From JBBKWQ01 sp037969115 (GTDB lineage Bacteria; Actinomycetota; Acidimicrobiia; Acidimicrobiales; Ilumatobacteraceae): a stretch of DNA of 43,628 bases. This document shows, piece by piece, positions 8,648 to 16,578 of this stretch. How positions within the stretch are numbered: position 1 is the first letter of the stretch; the number at the start of each line of letters is the position of its first letter. The position numbers and the translations under genes are program-made. The DNA lies in the NCBI GenBank assembly GCA_037969115.1, contig JBBKWQ010000010.1, positions 1 through 43,628 of the forward strand, given 5' to 3'. Below the pieces are notes generated by a model. The model worked only from the letters and a program-made list of their open reading frames with translations. It had not been told where the DNA came from and searched no databases.

Positions 8648-10285
8648 TCACATCATGCCGCCCATGCCACCCATCGGGTCCATGCCGCCGCCACCGTGAG
8701 CCGATTCGGGCTCCGGCTTGTCGGCGACCAGGCACTCGGTGGTGAGCACCATGGCTGCGATCGAGGCGGCGTTCTGCAACGCCGCTCGCGTGACCTTGGC
8801 GGGGTCGATGATGCCGGCCTTGAGCAGGTCGACGATCTCACCCGTTGCGGCGTTGAGACCGTTGGAACCGGTCTCGCTCTCGATGGCTCGCACCATGACC
8901 GACCCTTCGAGGCCGGCGTTCTCGGCGATGTGACGGGCCGGAGCGGTGAGCGACGACCACACCAGCTTGGCGCCGGTCTTCTCGTCGCCCTCGAGCCCGT
9001 CGACGACCACCTGCACGGCGGAGCGGGCACGCACGAGGGCGGTGCCGCCACCAGCGACGACGCCTTCCTCGATCGCTGCACGAACCGACGACACGGCGTC
9101 TTCGATGCGATGCTTCTTCTCCTTCAGCTCCACCTCGGTGGCGGCGCCGACCTTGATGAGCGCAACACCGCCGGCCAGCTTGGCCAGACGCTCTTGCAGC
9201 TTCTCACGGTCCCAGTCGGAGTCGGTGTTCTCGATCTCGGCCTTGATCTGGTTGATCCGGCCCTTCACGTCGTCAGCGGAGCCGCCACCATCGACGATGG
9301 TGGTGTTGTCCTTGTTGACGATGACGCGCTTGGCGGAACCGAGCAGATCGAGCGTGACGTTCTCGAGCTTCAGACCGACGTCTTCGCTGACGACCTGGGC
9401 ACCCGTGAGGGTGGCCATGTCCTGCAGCATCGCCTTGCGACGATCGCCGAAACCCGGTGCCTTGACGGCCACGGCGTTGAACGTGCCGCGAATCTTGTTC
9501 ACCACGAGCGTGGCGAGTGCCTCGCCCTCGATGTCTTCGGCGACGATGACCAGCGGCTTGCCGGTCTTCATGACGCCTTCGAGCACGGGGAGCATCGCCT
9601 GCACCGTCGAGATCTTGCCCTGCGTGAACAGGATGTACGGCTCTTCGAGCACGGCTTCCTGACGCTCGGGGTCGGTCACGAAGTACGGCGACAGGTAGCC
9701 CTTGTCGAACTGCATGCCCTCGGTGAACTCGAGCTCGGTGCCGAACGTGTTCGACTCCTCGACGGTGACCACGCCGTCCTTGCCGACCTTGTCGATGGCG
9801 TCGGCGATGACCTGGCCGACCGACTCGTCGGCTGCCGAGATGGTGGCAACGCTGGCGATGTCGGACTTGTCGTCGACGTCCTTGGCCTGCTCCTGGAGCG
9901 AGCCGACAGCAGCAGCCACAGCGGCCTCGATGCCCTTTTTGACAGCCATCGGGTTGGCGCCGGCAGCGACATTCTTCATGCCGATCTGCACCATCGCCTG
10001 AGCGAGCACCGTGGCGGTCGTAGTGCCGTCACCGGCGATGTCGTCGGTCTTGGTGGCCACTTCCTTCAAGAGCTGGGCGCCCATGTTCTCGAACGGGTCC
10101 TCCAGTTCGATCTCCTTGGCGATCGACACACCGTCGTTGGTGATCGTCGGCGCGCCGAACTTCTTGTCGAGCACGACATTGCGGCCCTTCGGTCCGAGCG
10201 TCACCTTGACGGCATCGGCCAACTTGTTGACGCCGGCCTCGAGGGCTCGGCGAGCTTGATCGTCAAACTTCAGTACTTTTACCAT
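8648..10285 (-). CDS. groL: Chaperonin GroEL (Hsp60)
   Basis: GroEL forms the 14-subunit ATP-driven folding chamber in the cytoplasm. The protein has 545 residues from the ATG at 10285, the standard length, and starts with the typical MVKVLKFDDQARRALEAGV. The ATPase motif GDGTTTATVLAQ has Asp86. VVAGGGTALVRA and the C-terminal Gly-Met tail (GGGMDPMGGMGGMM) are all present. The Met/Gly tail marks it as a canonical GroEL, unlike mycobacterial GroEL1 with its His-rich tail. The open frame continues upstream into groS sequence in another frame and should not be used. AAAGGA lies 9 bases before the ATG. groS ends 14 bases upstream, so the two form one operon under the CIRCE operators. Confidence 0.98.
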   Translation of the reverse strand: MVKVLKFDDQARRALEAGVNKLADAVKVTLGPKGRNVVLDKKFGAPTITNDGVSIAKEIELEDPFENMGAQLLKEVATKTDDIAGDGTTTATVLAQAMVQIGMKNVAAGANPMAVKKGIEAAVAAAVGSLQEQAKDVDDKSDIASVATISAADESVGQVIADAIDKVGKDGVVTVEESNTFGTELEFTEGMQFDKGYLSPYFVTDPERQEAVLEEPYILFTQGKISTVQAMLPVLEGVMKTGKPLVIVAEDIEGEALATLVVNKIRGTFNAVAVKAPGFGDRRKAMLQDMATLTGAQVVSEDVGLKLENVTLDLLGSAKRVIVNKDNTTIVDGGGSADDVKGRINQIKAEIENTDSDWDREKLQERLAKLAGGVALIKVGAATEVELKEKKHRIEDAVSSVRAAIEEGVVAGGGTALVRARSAVQVVVDGLEGDEKTGAKLVWSSLTAPARHIAENAGLEGSVMVRAIESETGSNGLNAATGEIVDLLKAGIIDPAKVTRAALQNAASIAAMVLTTECLVADKPEPESAHGGGGMDPMGGMGGMM

Positions 10286-10299
10286 GTTGTTGAGTCCTT

Positions 10300-10593
10300 T
10301 CAGCTCTCGACGATTGCGAGTACGTCGCGGCTCGAGAGAACGAGCAGGTCGTCGCCGTCGATGGTCACTTCGGTTCCGCCGTACTTCGAGTACAGGACGG
10401 TGTCGCCCACCGTGATGTCGAGCGGAATGATCTCGCCGGTCGAGTCGGAGCGCTTGCCGCCGCCAACAGCGAGGACGGACCCCTGCTGAGGCTTTTCCTT
10501 GGCGGTGTCGGGGATGACGAGACCGGAAGCGGTCTGCGTCTCGGCTTCGTTGGGCTTGACGACGATGCGGTCGTCGAGCGGCTTCAGGTTCAT
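10300..10593 (-). CDS. groS: Co-chaperonin GroES (Hsp10)
   Basis: The 97-residue protein is the GroES lid of the GroEL chamber. It begins MNLKPLDDRIVVKPNEAE, has the mobile-loop region ETQTASGLVIPDTAKEKPQQG and ends LLVLSSRDVLAIVES. The ATG at 10593 is chosen over the longer open frame because it gives the family length and has a perfect GGAGG nine bases upstream. It is the first gene of the groS-groL operon, and the leader carries one perfect CIRCE element and one degenerate one. Repression by HrcA, with release on heat or protein misfolding, is expected. Confidence 0.98.
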   Translation of the reverse strand: MNLKPLDDRIVVKPNEAETQTASGLVIPDTAKEKPQQGSVLAVGGGKRSDSTGEIIPLDITVGDTVLYSKYGGTEVTIDGDDLLVLSSRDVLAIVES

Positions 10594-10649
10594 GGGTGCA
10601 GGCCTCCGTTGGCGTGTCACAGCAGTGGTTTGGATGGAGCAAACGCCGG

Positions 10650-10676
10650 TTAGCACTCGACGATTGCGAGTGCTAA
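10650..10676. promoter_or_regulatory. CIRCE operator (perfect), HrcA binding site
   Basis: TTAGCACTC (10650-10658), a 9-base spacer and GAGTGCTAA (10668-10676) form the exact CIRCE consensus. HrcA binds this inverted repeat and represses groES-groEL in many Gram-positive bacteria. It starts at the last base of the proposed -10 box and covers the predicted transcription start, a position that would block initiation. Confidence 0.96.
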
Positions 10677-10705
10677 CTCTAGAGGAACGATCCGACCATT
10701 AGCAA
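10676..10705 (-). promoter_or_regulatory. Predicted groS-groL promoter
   Basis: On the minus strand TTGCTA (10705-10700) and TAGAGT (10681-10676) are separated by 18 bases. Each matches the sigma-70 type consensus at four of six positions. The -35 box lies inside the degenerate CIRCE and the -10 box touches the perfect one. The operators would therefore bracket the polymerase site. The assignment rests on spacing and context only. Confidence 0.55.
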
Positions 10706-10725
10706 CCGGCGGTCGAGAGTGCTAA
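10699..10725. promoter_or_regulatory. Second, degenerate CIRCE-like operator
   Basis: TTAGCAACC (10699-10707), 9 bases, then GAGTGCTAA (10717-10725). The right arm is perfect and the left arm differs from consensus at two of nine bases. It lies 22 bases upstream of the perfect CIRCE. It includes the maf stop codon (TAG at 10724-10722). Two CIRCE copies upstream of groES are known in some actinobacteria. Confidence 0.8.
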
Positions 10726-11342
10726 CGGAGAATTTTGCTGCCGTGCACCAGCACACCGGCGGCTCGCAACATGGCGACGGTCTCGGCCATCGGAAGGCCG
10801 ACCACGTTCGAAACGCTGCCGCCGACCGAGCGCACGAACGCAGCACCGGCGCCCTGTATGGCATACGCACCGGCCTTGTCCGAGGGCTCCCCCGTCGACA
10901 CGTACCAGTCGATGTCGGCCTCCGTGAGGTCGATGAACGTGACGGCCGTGGTCACCACGCCGACGTCGACCCGATCGGCAGTGGCGACGGCGATGCCGGT
11001 GTGGCAGTGATGCGTGCTGCCGGACAATCGTCGCAGCATCGCCCGGGCATCGTGGTCGTCGACCGGCTTGGCGAGAATCACGCCGTCGTGATCGATGGTG
11101 GTATCGGCAGCGAGCACGACGATCTGCTCGCTGCCGCCGGCGCTCATCGAATCACGGACCACCGCGGCCTTCTCAGCGGCGAGTCGCCGGACGTACTCGA
11201 TCGGAGATTCCCCGCCGACCACCGACTCGTCGATGTCTGCAGGCACCACGGCGAACTCGAGACGGGCGTTGGTCAGGAAGTCACGACGTCGCGGTGAACC
11301 AGATGCGAGCACCAATCGCACGGCAATGCGATCGCTCTTCAC
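10722..11342 (-). CDS. maf: Maf-family nucleoside triphosphate pyrophosphatase
   Basis: The 206-residue protein has the Maf/YhdE signature LVLASGSPRRRDFLTNA near the start. Acidic metal-binding residues occur in the middle (VLAADTTIDHDGVILAKP), and AYAIQGAGAAFVRSVGGSVSNVVGLP near the end. Maf proteins hydrolyse non-canonical or canonical NTPs to NMP plus pyrophosphate and have been linked to septum formation. The start is a GTG at 11342, three bases after the dusB stop, so the two are coupled. Its stop codon lies inside the degenerate CIRCE of the downstream groS promoter. Confidence 0.92.
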   Translation of the reverse strand: MKSDRIAVRLVLASGSPRRRDFLTNARLEFAVVPADIDESVVGGESPIEYVRRLAAEKAAVVRDSMSAGGSEQIVVLAADTTIDHDGVILAKPVDDHDARAMLRRLSGSTHHCHTGIAVATADRVDVGVVTTAVTFIDLTEADIDWYVSTGEPSDKAGAYAIQGAGAAFVRSVGGSVSNVVGLPMAETVAMLRAAGVLVHGSKILR

Positions 11343-11345
11343 GAA

Positions 11346-12530
11346 TCAGCCACCCGAGATCGCCATGACGTCACCGTCGTCGGGCACGGTCTCGTCGTCG
11401 AGATGATCGAGGAACCCGTCGGGGAGCGACACCTTGATCGGGCCGTTCGAGTGCCCGCGCTTGATTCGGTGAGCGCCTTCTACGGCAGCAGCGTTGGCGT
11501 CGACATCGGCGATCAGGTCCTCCAGTTCGGAGTAGGTCGACACCTGCGAGAACCGGCGGCGCACCTCGGGACCGACCGGGTAACCGGTGAGGTACCACGA
11601 GGCGTGCTTGCGGAAATCGCGCATCGCCAGGTCCTCACCGCCGTAGTCGCCGAAATGCTCGATCAGGCGGCGGGCATGTTCGGCCATCGTCGTCATCGCG
11701 AAGCCGAGCGAACGAGACGCCGGAACCGCTCGACCGGCGAGCCCCTCGGTGAGATCCTCGAACAACCACGGCCGCCCGAGGCAACCCCGGCCGACCACGA
11801 CACCGTCGCAGCCGGTCGCCGACATCATGTCGACCGCGTCGGACGCTTCCCAGATGTCGCCGTTGCCGAGCACCGGGATCTCGGGCACAGCGGCCTTGAG
11901 AGCTGCGATCGCCTCCCACCGGGCATCGCCCGAATAGTGCTGCTGCACGGTGCGGGCATGCAGCGCGATCCAGTGCACGCCCTCCTCGGCGCAGATCTCC
12001 CCCGTGCGCCGATACGTGAGGAGGTCGTCCCACAGACCCATCCGGAACTTCGTCGTGACCGGCACCCCCGATGGCGACGCAGCCCGCACCGCCGCCCGCA
12101 CGATGGCACGCAGCAGATTGGGCTTGGCAGGCACGGCGGCGCCACCACCCTTGCGAGTCACCTTCGCGGCAGGGCATCCGAAGTTGATGTCGATGTGATC
12201 GACCAAACCCTCGTCGCACACTTGGGCGACGGCCCGCCCGAGCATCGCGGGGTCGCTGCCGTACACCTGCAACGACCGAGGATGCTCGTCGGGACCGAAC
12301 GACATCATGCGAACGGTCTTGTCGTTGCGATAGACGACAGCGGTCGCCATCACCATCTCGTTCACGTACAGGAGGTCGGGACCGAACCCACGGCACACCG
12401 CCCGGAACGCCTGGTTCGTCACACCCGCCATCGGCGCCAAGACCACCGGAACGGCAGGCTCGAACGACCCGATCCGAAGCGGCAAACGCGTCGGAGTCGG
12501 TTCGTGTACGGGCTTCAGCGCAACATCCAT
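11346..12530 (-). CDS. dusB: tRNA-dihydrouridine synthase
   Basis: Dus enzymes reduce uridines in the tRNA D-loop using FMN and NADPH. The 394-residue protein shows the FMN-barrel start VVLAPMAGVTNQAFR. Catalytic Cys119 lies in DINFGCPAAKVTRKGGG. HARTVQQHYSG and VLGNGDIW are the phosphate and FMN binding strings. It resembles DusB of the nifR3 group. The ATG at 12530 is used; the open frame continues upstream without homology. maf follows three bases after the stop, and tsaD lies 67 bases upstream on the same strand. Confidence 0.93.
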   Translation of the reverse strand: MDVALKPVHEPTPTRLPLRIGSFEPAVPVVLAPMAGVTNQAFRAVCRGFGPDLLYVNEMVMATAVVYRNDKTVRMMSFGPDEHPRSLQVYGSDPAMLGRAVAQVCDEGLVDHIDINFGCPAAKVTRKGGGAAVPAKPNLLRAIVRAAVRAASPSGVPVTTKFRMGLWDDLLTYRRTGEICAEEGVHWIALHARTVQQHYSGDARWEAIAALKAAVPEIPVLGNGDIWEASDAVDMMSATGCDGVVVGRGCLGRPWLFEDLTEGLAGRAVPASRSLGFAMTTMAEHARRLIEHFGDYGGEDLAMRDFRKHASWYLTGYPVGPEVRRRFSQVSTYSELEDLIADVDANAAAVEGAHRIKRGHSNGPIKVSLPDGFLDHLDDETVPDDGDVMAISGG

Positions 12531-12597
12531 GACGGCCCCGAGGGTATCGCCCCGTCCCGACGCGCCGCCGCCGACCTCCGGGTACCGAGCTTGCTGG

Positions 12598-13647
12598 TCA
12601 GGTGTTGAGGAACGGGAGATGCAGGTTCGGAACCGCGCCGACGCTGAGCGAGGTCGGACCGTCGGAACGAAGCCGAAACCACCCTGCGGCCGCAATCATC
12701 GCAGCGTTGTCGGTGCACATCGAGCGGCTCGGGAGGAACCCACGTCGATCGTCCTCGGCGCACGCCCCCAGGAGCTCTTCGCGCAGCAGCGAGTTCGCCG
12801 CGACCCCGCCGCCCAGCACCACGCCCTTCGCTCCGACCTGCTTCGCGGCCAGCCGTGTCTTGCTCACGAGCACATCGACCACCGCGGCCTGGAACGACGC
12901 CGCCACGTCGGCCGACGACACGTCGGGGTGTTTGCGCACGTGGTTCATCACTGCCGTCTTCAGTCCGCTGAAGCTGAAGTCGAGCCCACCATCCATCATC
13001 GCCCTCGGGAAACGAATGGCATCGGGGTCACCGTTCAGAGCAGCCGCATCGATGGCCGGGCCACCCGGATATCCGAGGTCGAGGAAGCGAGCGACCTTGT
13101 CGAACGCCTCGCCGGCCGCGTCGTCGATCGTCTGACCGAGCAGGTTGTAGCGGCCGTGACCCTGCATCTCGATGAGCATCGTGTGGCCGCCCGACACCAG
13201 CAGCACGACGAGTGGGAACTCGAGCGTCGGATCTTCGAGGAAGGCCGAATAGAGGTGCGCCTCGTGATGATTCACACCGACGAAGGGCACGTCCCACGCG
13301 AGAGCGAACGCCTTGGCCGCCGACACGCCGACGAGCAGCGCACCGATCAATCCGGGTCCGATCGTGCAGGCGACCGCGTCGATCCGTGACTCGTCGACCC
13401 CGGCTTCCACGATGGCGCGCGCCACGACCGGATTGAGCATGTCGAGATGTGCCCGACTCGCGATCTCGGGTACGACGCCGCCGAACTCGGCATGCAGGTC
13501 GATCTGCGTGGCGACCACGCTCGACACCACATCGTTGCCGCCCATCACGATGGCCGCAGCGGTCTCGTCGCAGCTCGTCTCGATGCCGAGAATCAAGGTG
13601 TTCTCGTCGGGTTCGCTCGCAAGGGAGTGCACGGATCGTGTCGTCAC
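12598..13647 (-). CDS. tsaD: tRNA N6-threonylcarbamoyladenosine transferase TsaD
   Basis: TsaD transfers threonylcarbamoyl to A37 of ANN-decoding tRNAs, working with TsaB and TsaE, which are encoded just upstream here. The protein begins ILGIETSCDETAAAIV and has the metal-binding motif VNHHEAHLYS. It also has LVSGGHTMLIEMQGHGRY and VLGGGVAANSLLRE of the ASKHA fold. The length of 349 residues assumes the GTG at 13647, seven bases after the rimI stop. A GTG at 13632 gives 344 residues and is equally possible. The longer open frame overlapping rimI is not real protein. Confidence 0.95.
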   Translation of the reverse strand: MTTRSVHSLASEPDENTLILGIETSCDETAAAIVMGGNDVVSSVVATQIDLHAEFGGVVPEIASRAHLDMLNPVVARAIVEAGVDESRIDAVACTIGPGLIGALLVGVSAAKAFALAWDVPFVGVNHHEAHLYSAFLEDPTLEFPLVVLLVSGGHTMLIEMQGHGRYNLLGQTIDDAAGEAFDKVARFLDLGYPGGPAIDAAALNGDPDAIRFPRAMMDGGLDFSFSGLKTAVMNHVRKHPDVSSADVAASFQAAVVDVLVSKTRLAAKQVGAKGVVLGGGVAANSLLREELLGACAEDDRRGFLPSRSMCTDNAAMIAAAGWFRLRSDGPTSLSVGAVPNLHLPFLNT

Positions 13648-13654
13648 CGCGTCG

Positions 13655-14215
13655 TCAGAGCTCCGGTGCCAGTGTTCGGAGCCGTTCGGCGTACTCGGGT
13701 GAGCGGATGTCGTGACACCACATGACGATCGCATCCTCGGTGTTGTCGTAGTAGTTCTTGCGAACGCCGGCCGCTTCGAAGCCGAACGTGCGGTACAGGT
13801 CCTGAGCGCCCGTACTCGAGATCCTGACTTCGAGCGTCCATGACGCGCAACCGCGGGCAATGGCCGTTCGGGCCAACGACACCAGCAGCGTCGTCGCCAC
13901 ACCCGAGCGACGAGCAGACTCGGCCACCGCGATGTTGGTGACGTGCGCCTGGTCGCCGTCGGGATCGGGGGTGAACCACAGGCCTGCGTAGCCGACGACA
14001 TCGCGGCCCCGCTTGGCCACCATGTAGTGACGGCTGCCCTGCGCGATCTGGCTCAACTCACTCTCGAACACCGAGCGCTTCCACGATTTCGGATACGCGG
14101 CGCGTTCGATGGGCATCATCCGCGACAGGTGCCGGCGTCGCATCGGCTCGAGCGTGATCTGGTTCGAGCCGACCGCCGACGAATCGATCTGGAGGAGCTT
14201 GCCCAACACGCTCAC
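13655..14215 (-). CDS. rimI: Ribosomal-protein-alanine N-acetyltransferase RimI (GNAT)
   Basis: The 186-residue GNAT-fold protein carries the acetyl-CoA binding region VTNIAVAESARRSGVATTLLVSLARTA and the RimI-like string LEVRISSTGAQDLYRTFGFEAAGVRKNYY. RimI acetylates the N-terminal alanine of S18 in Escherichia coli. In Actinobacteria it sits, as here, between tsaB and tsaD, and a broader substrate range has been reported for relatives. The GTG start at 14215 overlaps the tsaB stop as GTGA, implying translational coupling. The first 25 residues (VSVLGKLLQIDSS) extend beyond the usual RimI start. Confidence 0.92.
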   Translation of the reverse strand: MSVLGKLLQIDSSAVGSNQITLEPMRRRHLSRMMPIERAAYPKSWKRSVFESELSQIAQGSRHYMVAKRGRDVVGYAGLWFTPDPDGDQAHVTNIAVAESARRSGVATTLLVSLARTAIARGCASWTLEVRISSTGAQDLYRTFGFEAAGVRKNYYDNTEDAIVMWCHDIRSPEYAERLRTLAPEL

Positions 14216-14907
14216 GGTCGACTCGCCCTGACCGCCCAGTTGATCTGCGCATCGGGCAGTCGCAGGTAGATGGGCTCGATCTCGCGGGCGCTGACCCACT
14301 CCTCACGCAAGGCCTGGGCGTGGGCGAGTTGCACCAGCGGGCCGGCGGACGGGTGCTTCGCCTGACCGAACTCACAATGGAAGCCGTCGAGGATCTCGTC
14401 TCGATAGCGCATCGCCCCGTCACCGACGCACAACACATCCTGGCTCCTCGCCATGAGGTCGGCGATCAACTCGTCGACGGGTCCGACGGTGGGTGGCGCA
14501 ACCTGCTGCACTCCACCGGGCACCTGCCGGTACATCGCCCAGAACAGCTCTCCCTTCCGGGCGTCGATCACGGGCACGACGACTCGCTCGGTGTAGCGGC
14601 ACGGAAATGCCAGCAGGTCGAGCGAGCTGATGCCGATCATGGGCAGCCGCAGTGCCTGCGCGAGCGCCTTCCCGGCAGCCAGGCCCACGCGCATACCGGT
14701 GAACAGACCCGGCCCGACATCGACAGCGATCAGTCCGATCTCGCTCAGGTCGACGCCCGCTTGACGACAGACGAACTCGATCGCCGGTGTGAGCGTCTCG
14801 GCATGGCGCCGGCCCCGCGCGACCTCGAACGACGCGATCACCCCCTCGTGACCACCGATGGCGACACCGACCTGCTCGGTCGCGGTTTCGATCCCCAGGA
14901 TCAACAT
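14212..14907 (-). CDS. tsaB: tRNA threonylcarbamoyladenosine biosynthesis protein TsaB
   Basis: The 231-residue protein begins MLILGIETATEQVGVAIGG, the TsaB form of the ASKHA fold, and has LIAVDVGPGLFTGMRVGLAAGKALAQAL, the family hallmark. TsaB has no catalytic activity of its own and scaffolds TsaD in t6A synthesis. The ATG at 14907 shares a base with the tsaE stop (TGATG), and its own stop overlaps rimI (GTGA). These junctions show a tightly coupled tsaE-tsaB-rimI-tsaD operon. Confidence 0.95.
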   Translation of the reverse strand: MLILGIETATEQVGVAIGGHEGVIASFEVARGRRHAETLTPAIEFVCRQAGVDLSEIGLIAVDVGPGLFTGMRVGLAAGKALAQALRLPMIGISSLDLLAFPCRYTERVVVPVIDARKGELFWAMYRQVPGGVQQVAPPTVGPVDELIADLMARSQDVLCVGDGAMRYRDEILDGFHCEFGQAKHPSAGPLVQLAHAQALREEWVSAREIEPIYLRLPDAQINWAVRASRP

Positions 14908-15428
14908 CAGCGGAACTCCTGGAGGCTTGCCGTCAGACGATCCCAACGACCTGCCCACGATGGCCCCGTCGCCTCGATCTCGATGGTGCGACTGCTGAGC
15001 GCGCTGTCCGCGTGCTCGTCGGAATCACCCTCGTCGACGTCGTCGATGTCATCCGGGAGGTCGAGACGAACCTCGAGGAAGTCACCGAAACTCGCAGCGG
15101 CGACGTCGCCCCACTCCACCAGCACCACACCGCCGAACTCGGCCAACTCGGCAATGGCCAGGTCGGCGATCTCCGCCGTTCGTTCCAGGCGATACAGATC
15201 GGCGTGATGCAGGGTGAGCTTGCCGCAGTCATAGCTGTTGATCAGTGTGAAGGTCGGCGACGTGATGGTGTCGGTGACACCCATCGCCGCGCCGAATCCC
15301 TTGGCGAACGCCGTCTTGCCGGCGCCCATGTCACCGGCGAGCACGATCACGTCGCCGCTCCTTGCGAGCAGCGCGAGCGCGGCAGCGATGGCATGCGTCG
15401 TCGACAAGGAATCGGAGCGGAGCAGCAT
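14907..15428 (-). CDS. tsaE: tRNA threonylcarbamoyladenosine biosynthesis ATPase TsaE
   Basis: TsaE is the ATPase of the t6A complex. The 173-residue protein has the Walker A GDMGAGKTAF at 32-41, the switch TSPTFTLINSY and the LHHADLYRL and VEWGD motifs. The ATG at 15428 is chosen because it gives the normal N-terminus and lies 13 bases after the alr stop; the longer open frame is antisense-type noise. A run of Asp/Glu around residues 122-138 (DDIDDVDEGDSDEHAD) makes the C-terminal part longer and more acidic than usual. It overlaps tsaB by one base. Confidence 0.94.
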   Translation of the reverse strand: MLLRSDSLSTTHAIAAALALLARSGDVIVLAGDMGAGKTAFAKGFGAAMGVTDTITSPTFTLINSYDCGKLTLHHADLYRLERTAEIADLAIAELAEFGGVVLVEWGDVAAASFGDFLEVRLDLPDDIDDVDEGDSDEHADSALSSRTIEIEATGPSWAGRWDRLTASLQEFR

Positions 15429-15441
15429 CTCAGCAACGATG

Positions 15442-16578
15442 CTACGGCCGGACGACTCGCGGGATGCGGTTGGCAATGCCGCACACGATCTCGTAGCCGA
15501 TGGTGCCGAGCCGATCAGCCCAGTCCTCGGCACGAATTCGCTCGCCGGCCTGCTCGCCGATGAGCACCGCTTCGTCGCCGCGGGCGACGTCGTCGTCGCC
15601 GACATCGACCAAGATCTGGTCCATTGTGACGACACCCACGATCGGCCGACGCCGGCCACCGATCAACACCTCACCTCCAGTCGTACCGAGGCGCCTGGGC
15701 ACACCGTCGGCGTAACCGACGGGCAGCGTCGCCACGCCGGTGTCGGTCGCGAACGTGTGGCGCAGACCGTAGGAACACCGTTCGCCCGCGCACACGCGCT
15801 TCACGTGACTCACTCGGGCTCGCAACGACATCGCCGGGCGAAGGCCGGTGCCGTCATCAGGCGACGGTCGAACCAGGTGGTCGACGCCGGCGCCCGGCGA
15901 GATGCCGTACAGCGCTATTCCGGCACGTACCAACGATCGACGTGCATGCTGACTGGCGAGGCCACCGGCCGAGTTCGCGGCGTGAGTCAGCGCGACGTGA
16001 CCCGCGATGCCACCGACGTCTGCGAGCGTCGAGTCGAACCGTTCGAGTTGCTCTGTCGTGAACGGGTTCGAAGGGTCGTCGGCGACCGCGAGGTGGGTGA
16101 ACACACCGGCAAGGCGAACGGCCGGTGATCGGGCGCAGATCTGCTCGACGAGTTCGACGGCCTCAGCGGGCCGGGCTCCGACGCGGTTCATGCCGGTGTC
16201 GATCTTCAGATGCAGTGGGTACCCGCCCGTTCCGCATGCGGCGAACGCATCGATTGCCGGCCCCGAGTACACCGTGGGAGTCAACCGGTGATCGACCATG
16301 CGTCGGGCCTGGTCGAGCGGCTGCTCGCTCAGGACGAGGATCGGCGCGTCGAGGCCGGCGGCACGCAGTTCGACTCCCTCATCGACGAGCGCGACGCACA
16401 AGCCCTCGGCGCCAGCGGCCATGGCGGCACGGGCGACGTCAACCGCTCCGTGGCCGTACCCGTTCGCCTTGACCACAGCCCAGACGGCAGCGGGCGCGAC
16501 ACGTGCCCGCATGTACCGCACGTTGTGCGCAACCGCATCGAGATCGATCTCGGCCCAGGCCCAACGGCCTGGTGTCAC
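15442..16578 (-). CDS. alr: Alanine racemase (PLP-dependent)
   Basis: Alr makes D-alanine for peptidoglycan. The 378-residue protein begins WAWAEIDLDAVAHNV and carries the PLP lysine at position 37 in VVKANGYGHG. It also has HLKIDTGMNRVG, the Arg/Tyr-containing GLRPAMSLRARV, and RCSYG with the catalytic tyrosine. The GTG start at 16578 overlaps the nnrD stop as GTGA; residues encoded further upstream are not homologous. Its place next to nnrD, tsaE and tsaB is as in mycobacteria. Confidence 0.96.
   Translation of the reverse strand: MTPGRWAWAEIDLDAVAHNVRYMRARVAPAAVWAVVKANGYGHGAVDVARAAMAAGAEGLCVALVDEGVELRAAGLDAPILVLSEQPLDQARRMVDHRLTPTVYSGPAIDAFAACGTGGYPLHLKIDTGMNRVGARPAEAVELVEQICARSPAVRLAGVFTHLAVADDPSNPFTTEQLERFDSTLADVGGIAGHVALTHAANSAGGLASQHARRSLVRAGIALYGISPGAGVDHLVRPSPDDGTGLRPAMSLRARVSHVKRVCAGERCSYGLRHTFATDTGVATLPVGYADGVPRRLGTTGGEVLIGGRRRPIVGVVTMDQILVDVGDDDVARGDEAVLIGEQAGERIRAEDWADRLGTIGYEIVCGIANRIPRVVRP

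Noticed and set aside
8477..10489. Plus-strand open frame of 670 codons opposite groL and groS
   Set aside because: GroEL and GroES are certain on the minus strand; the plus-strand translation is an antisense artefact.
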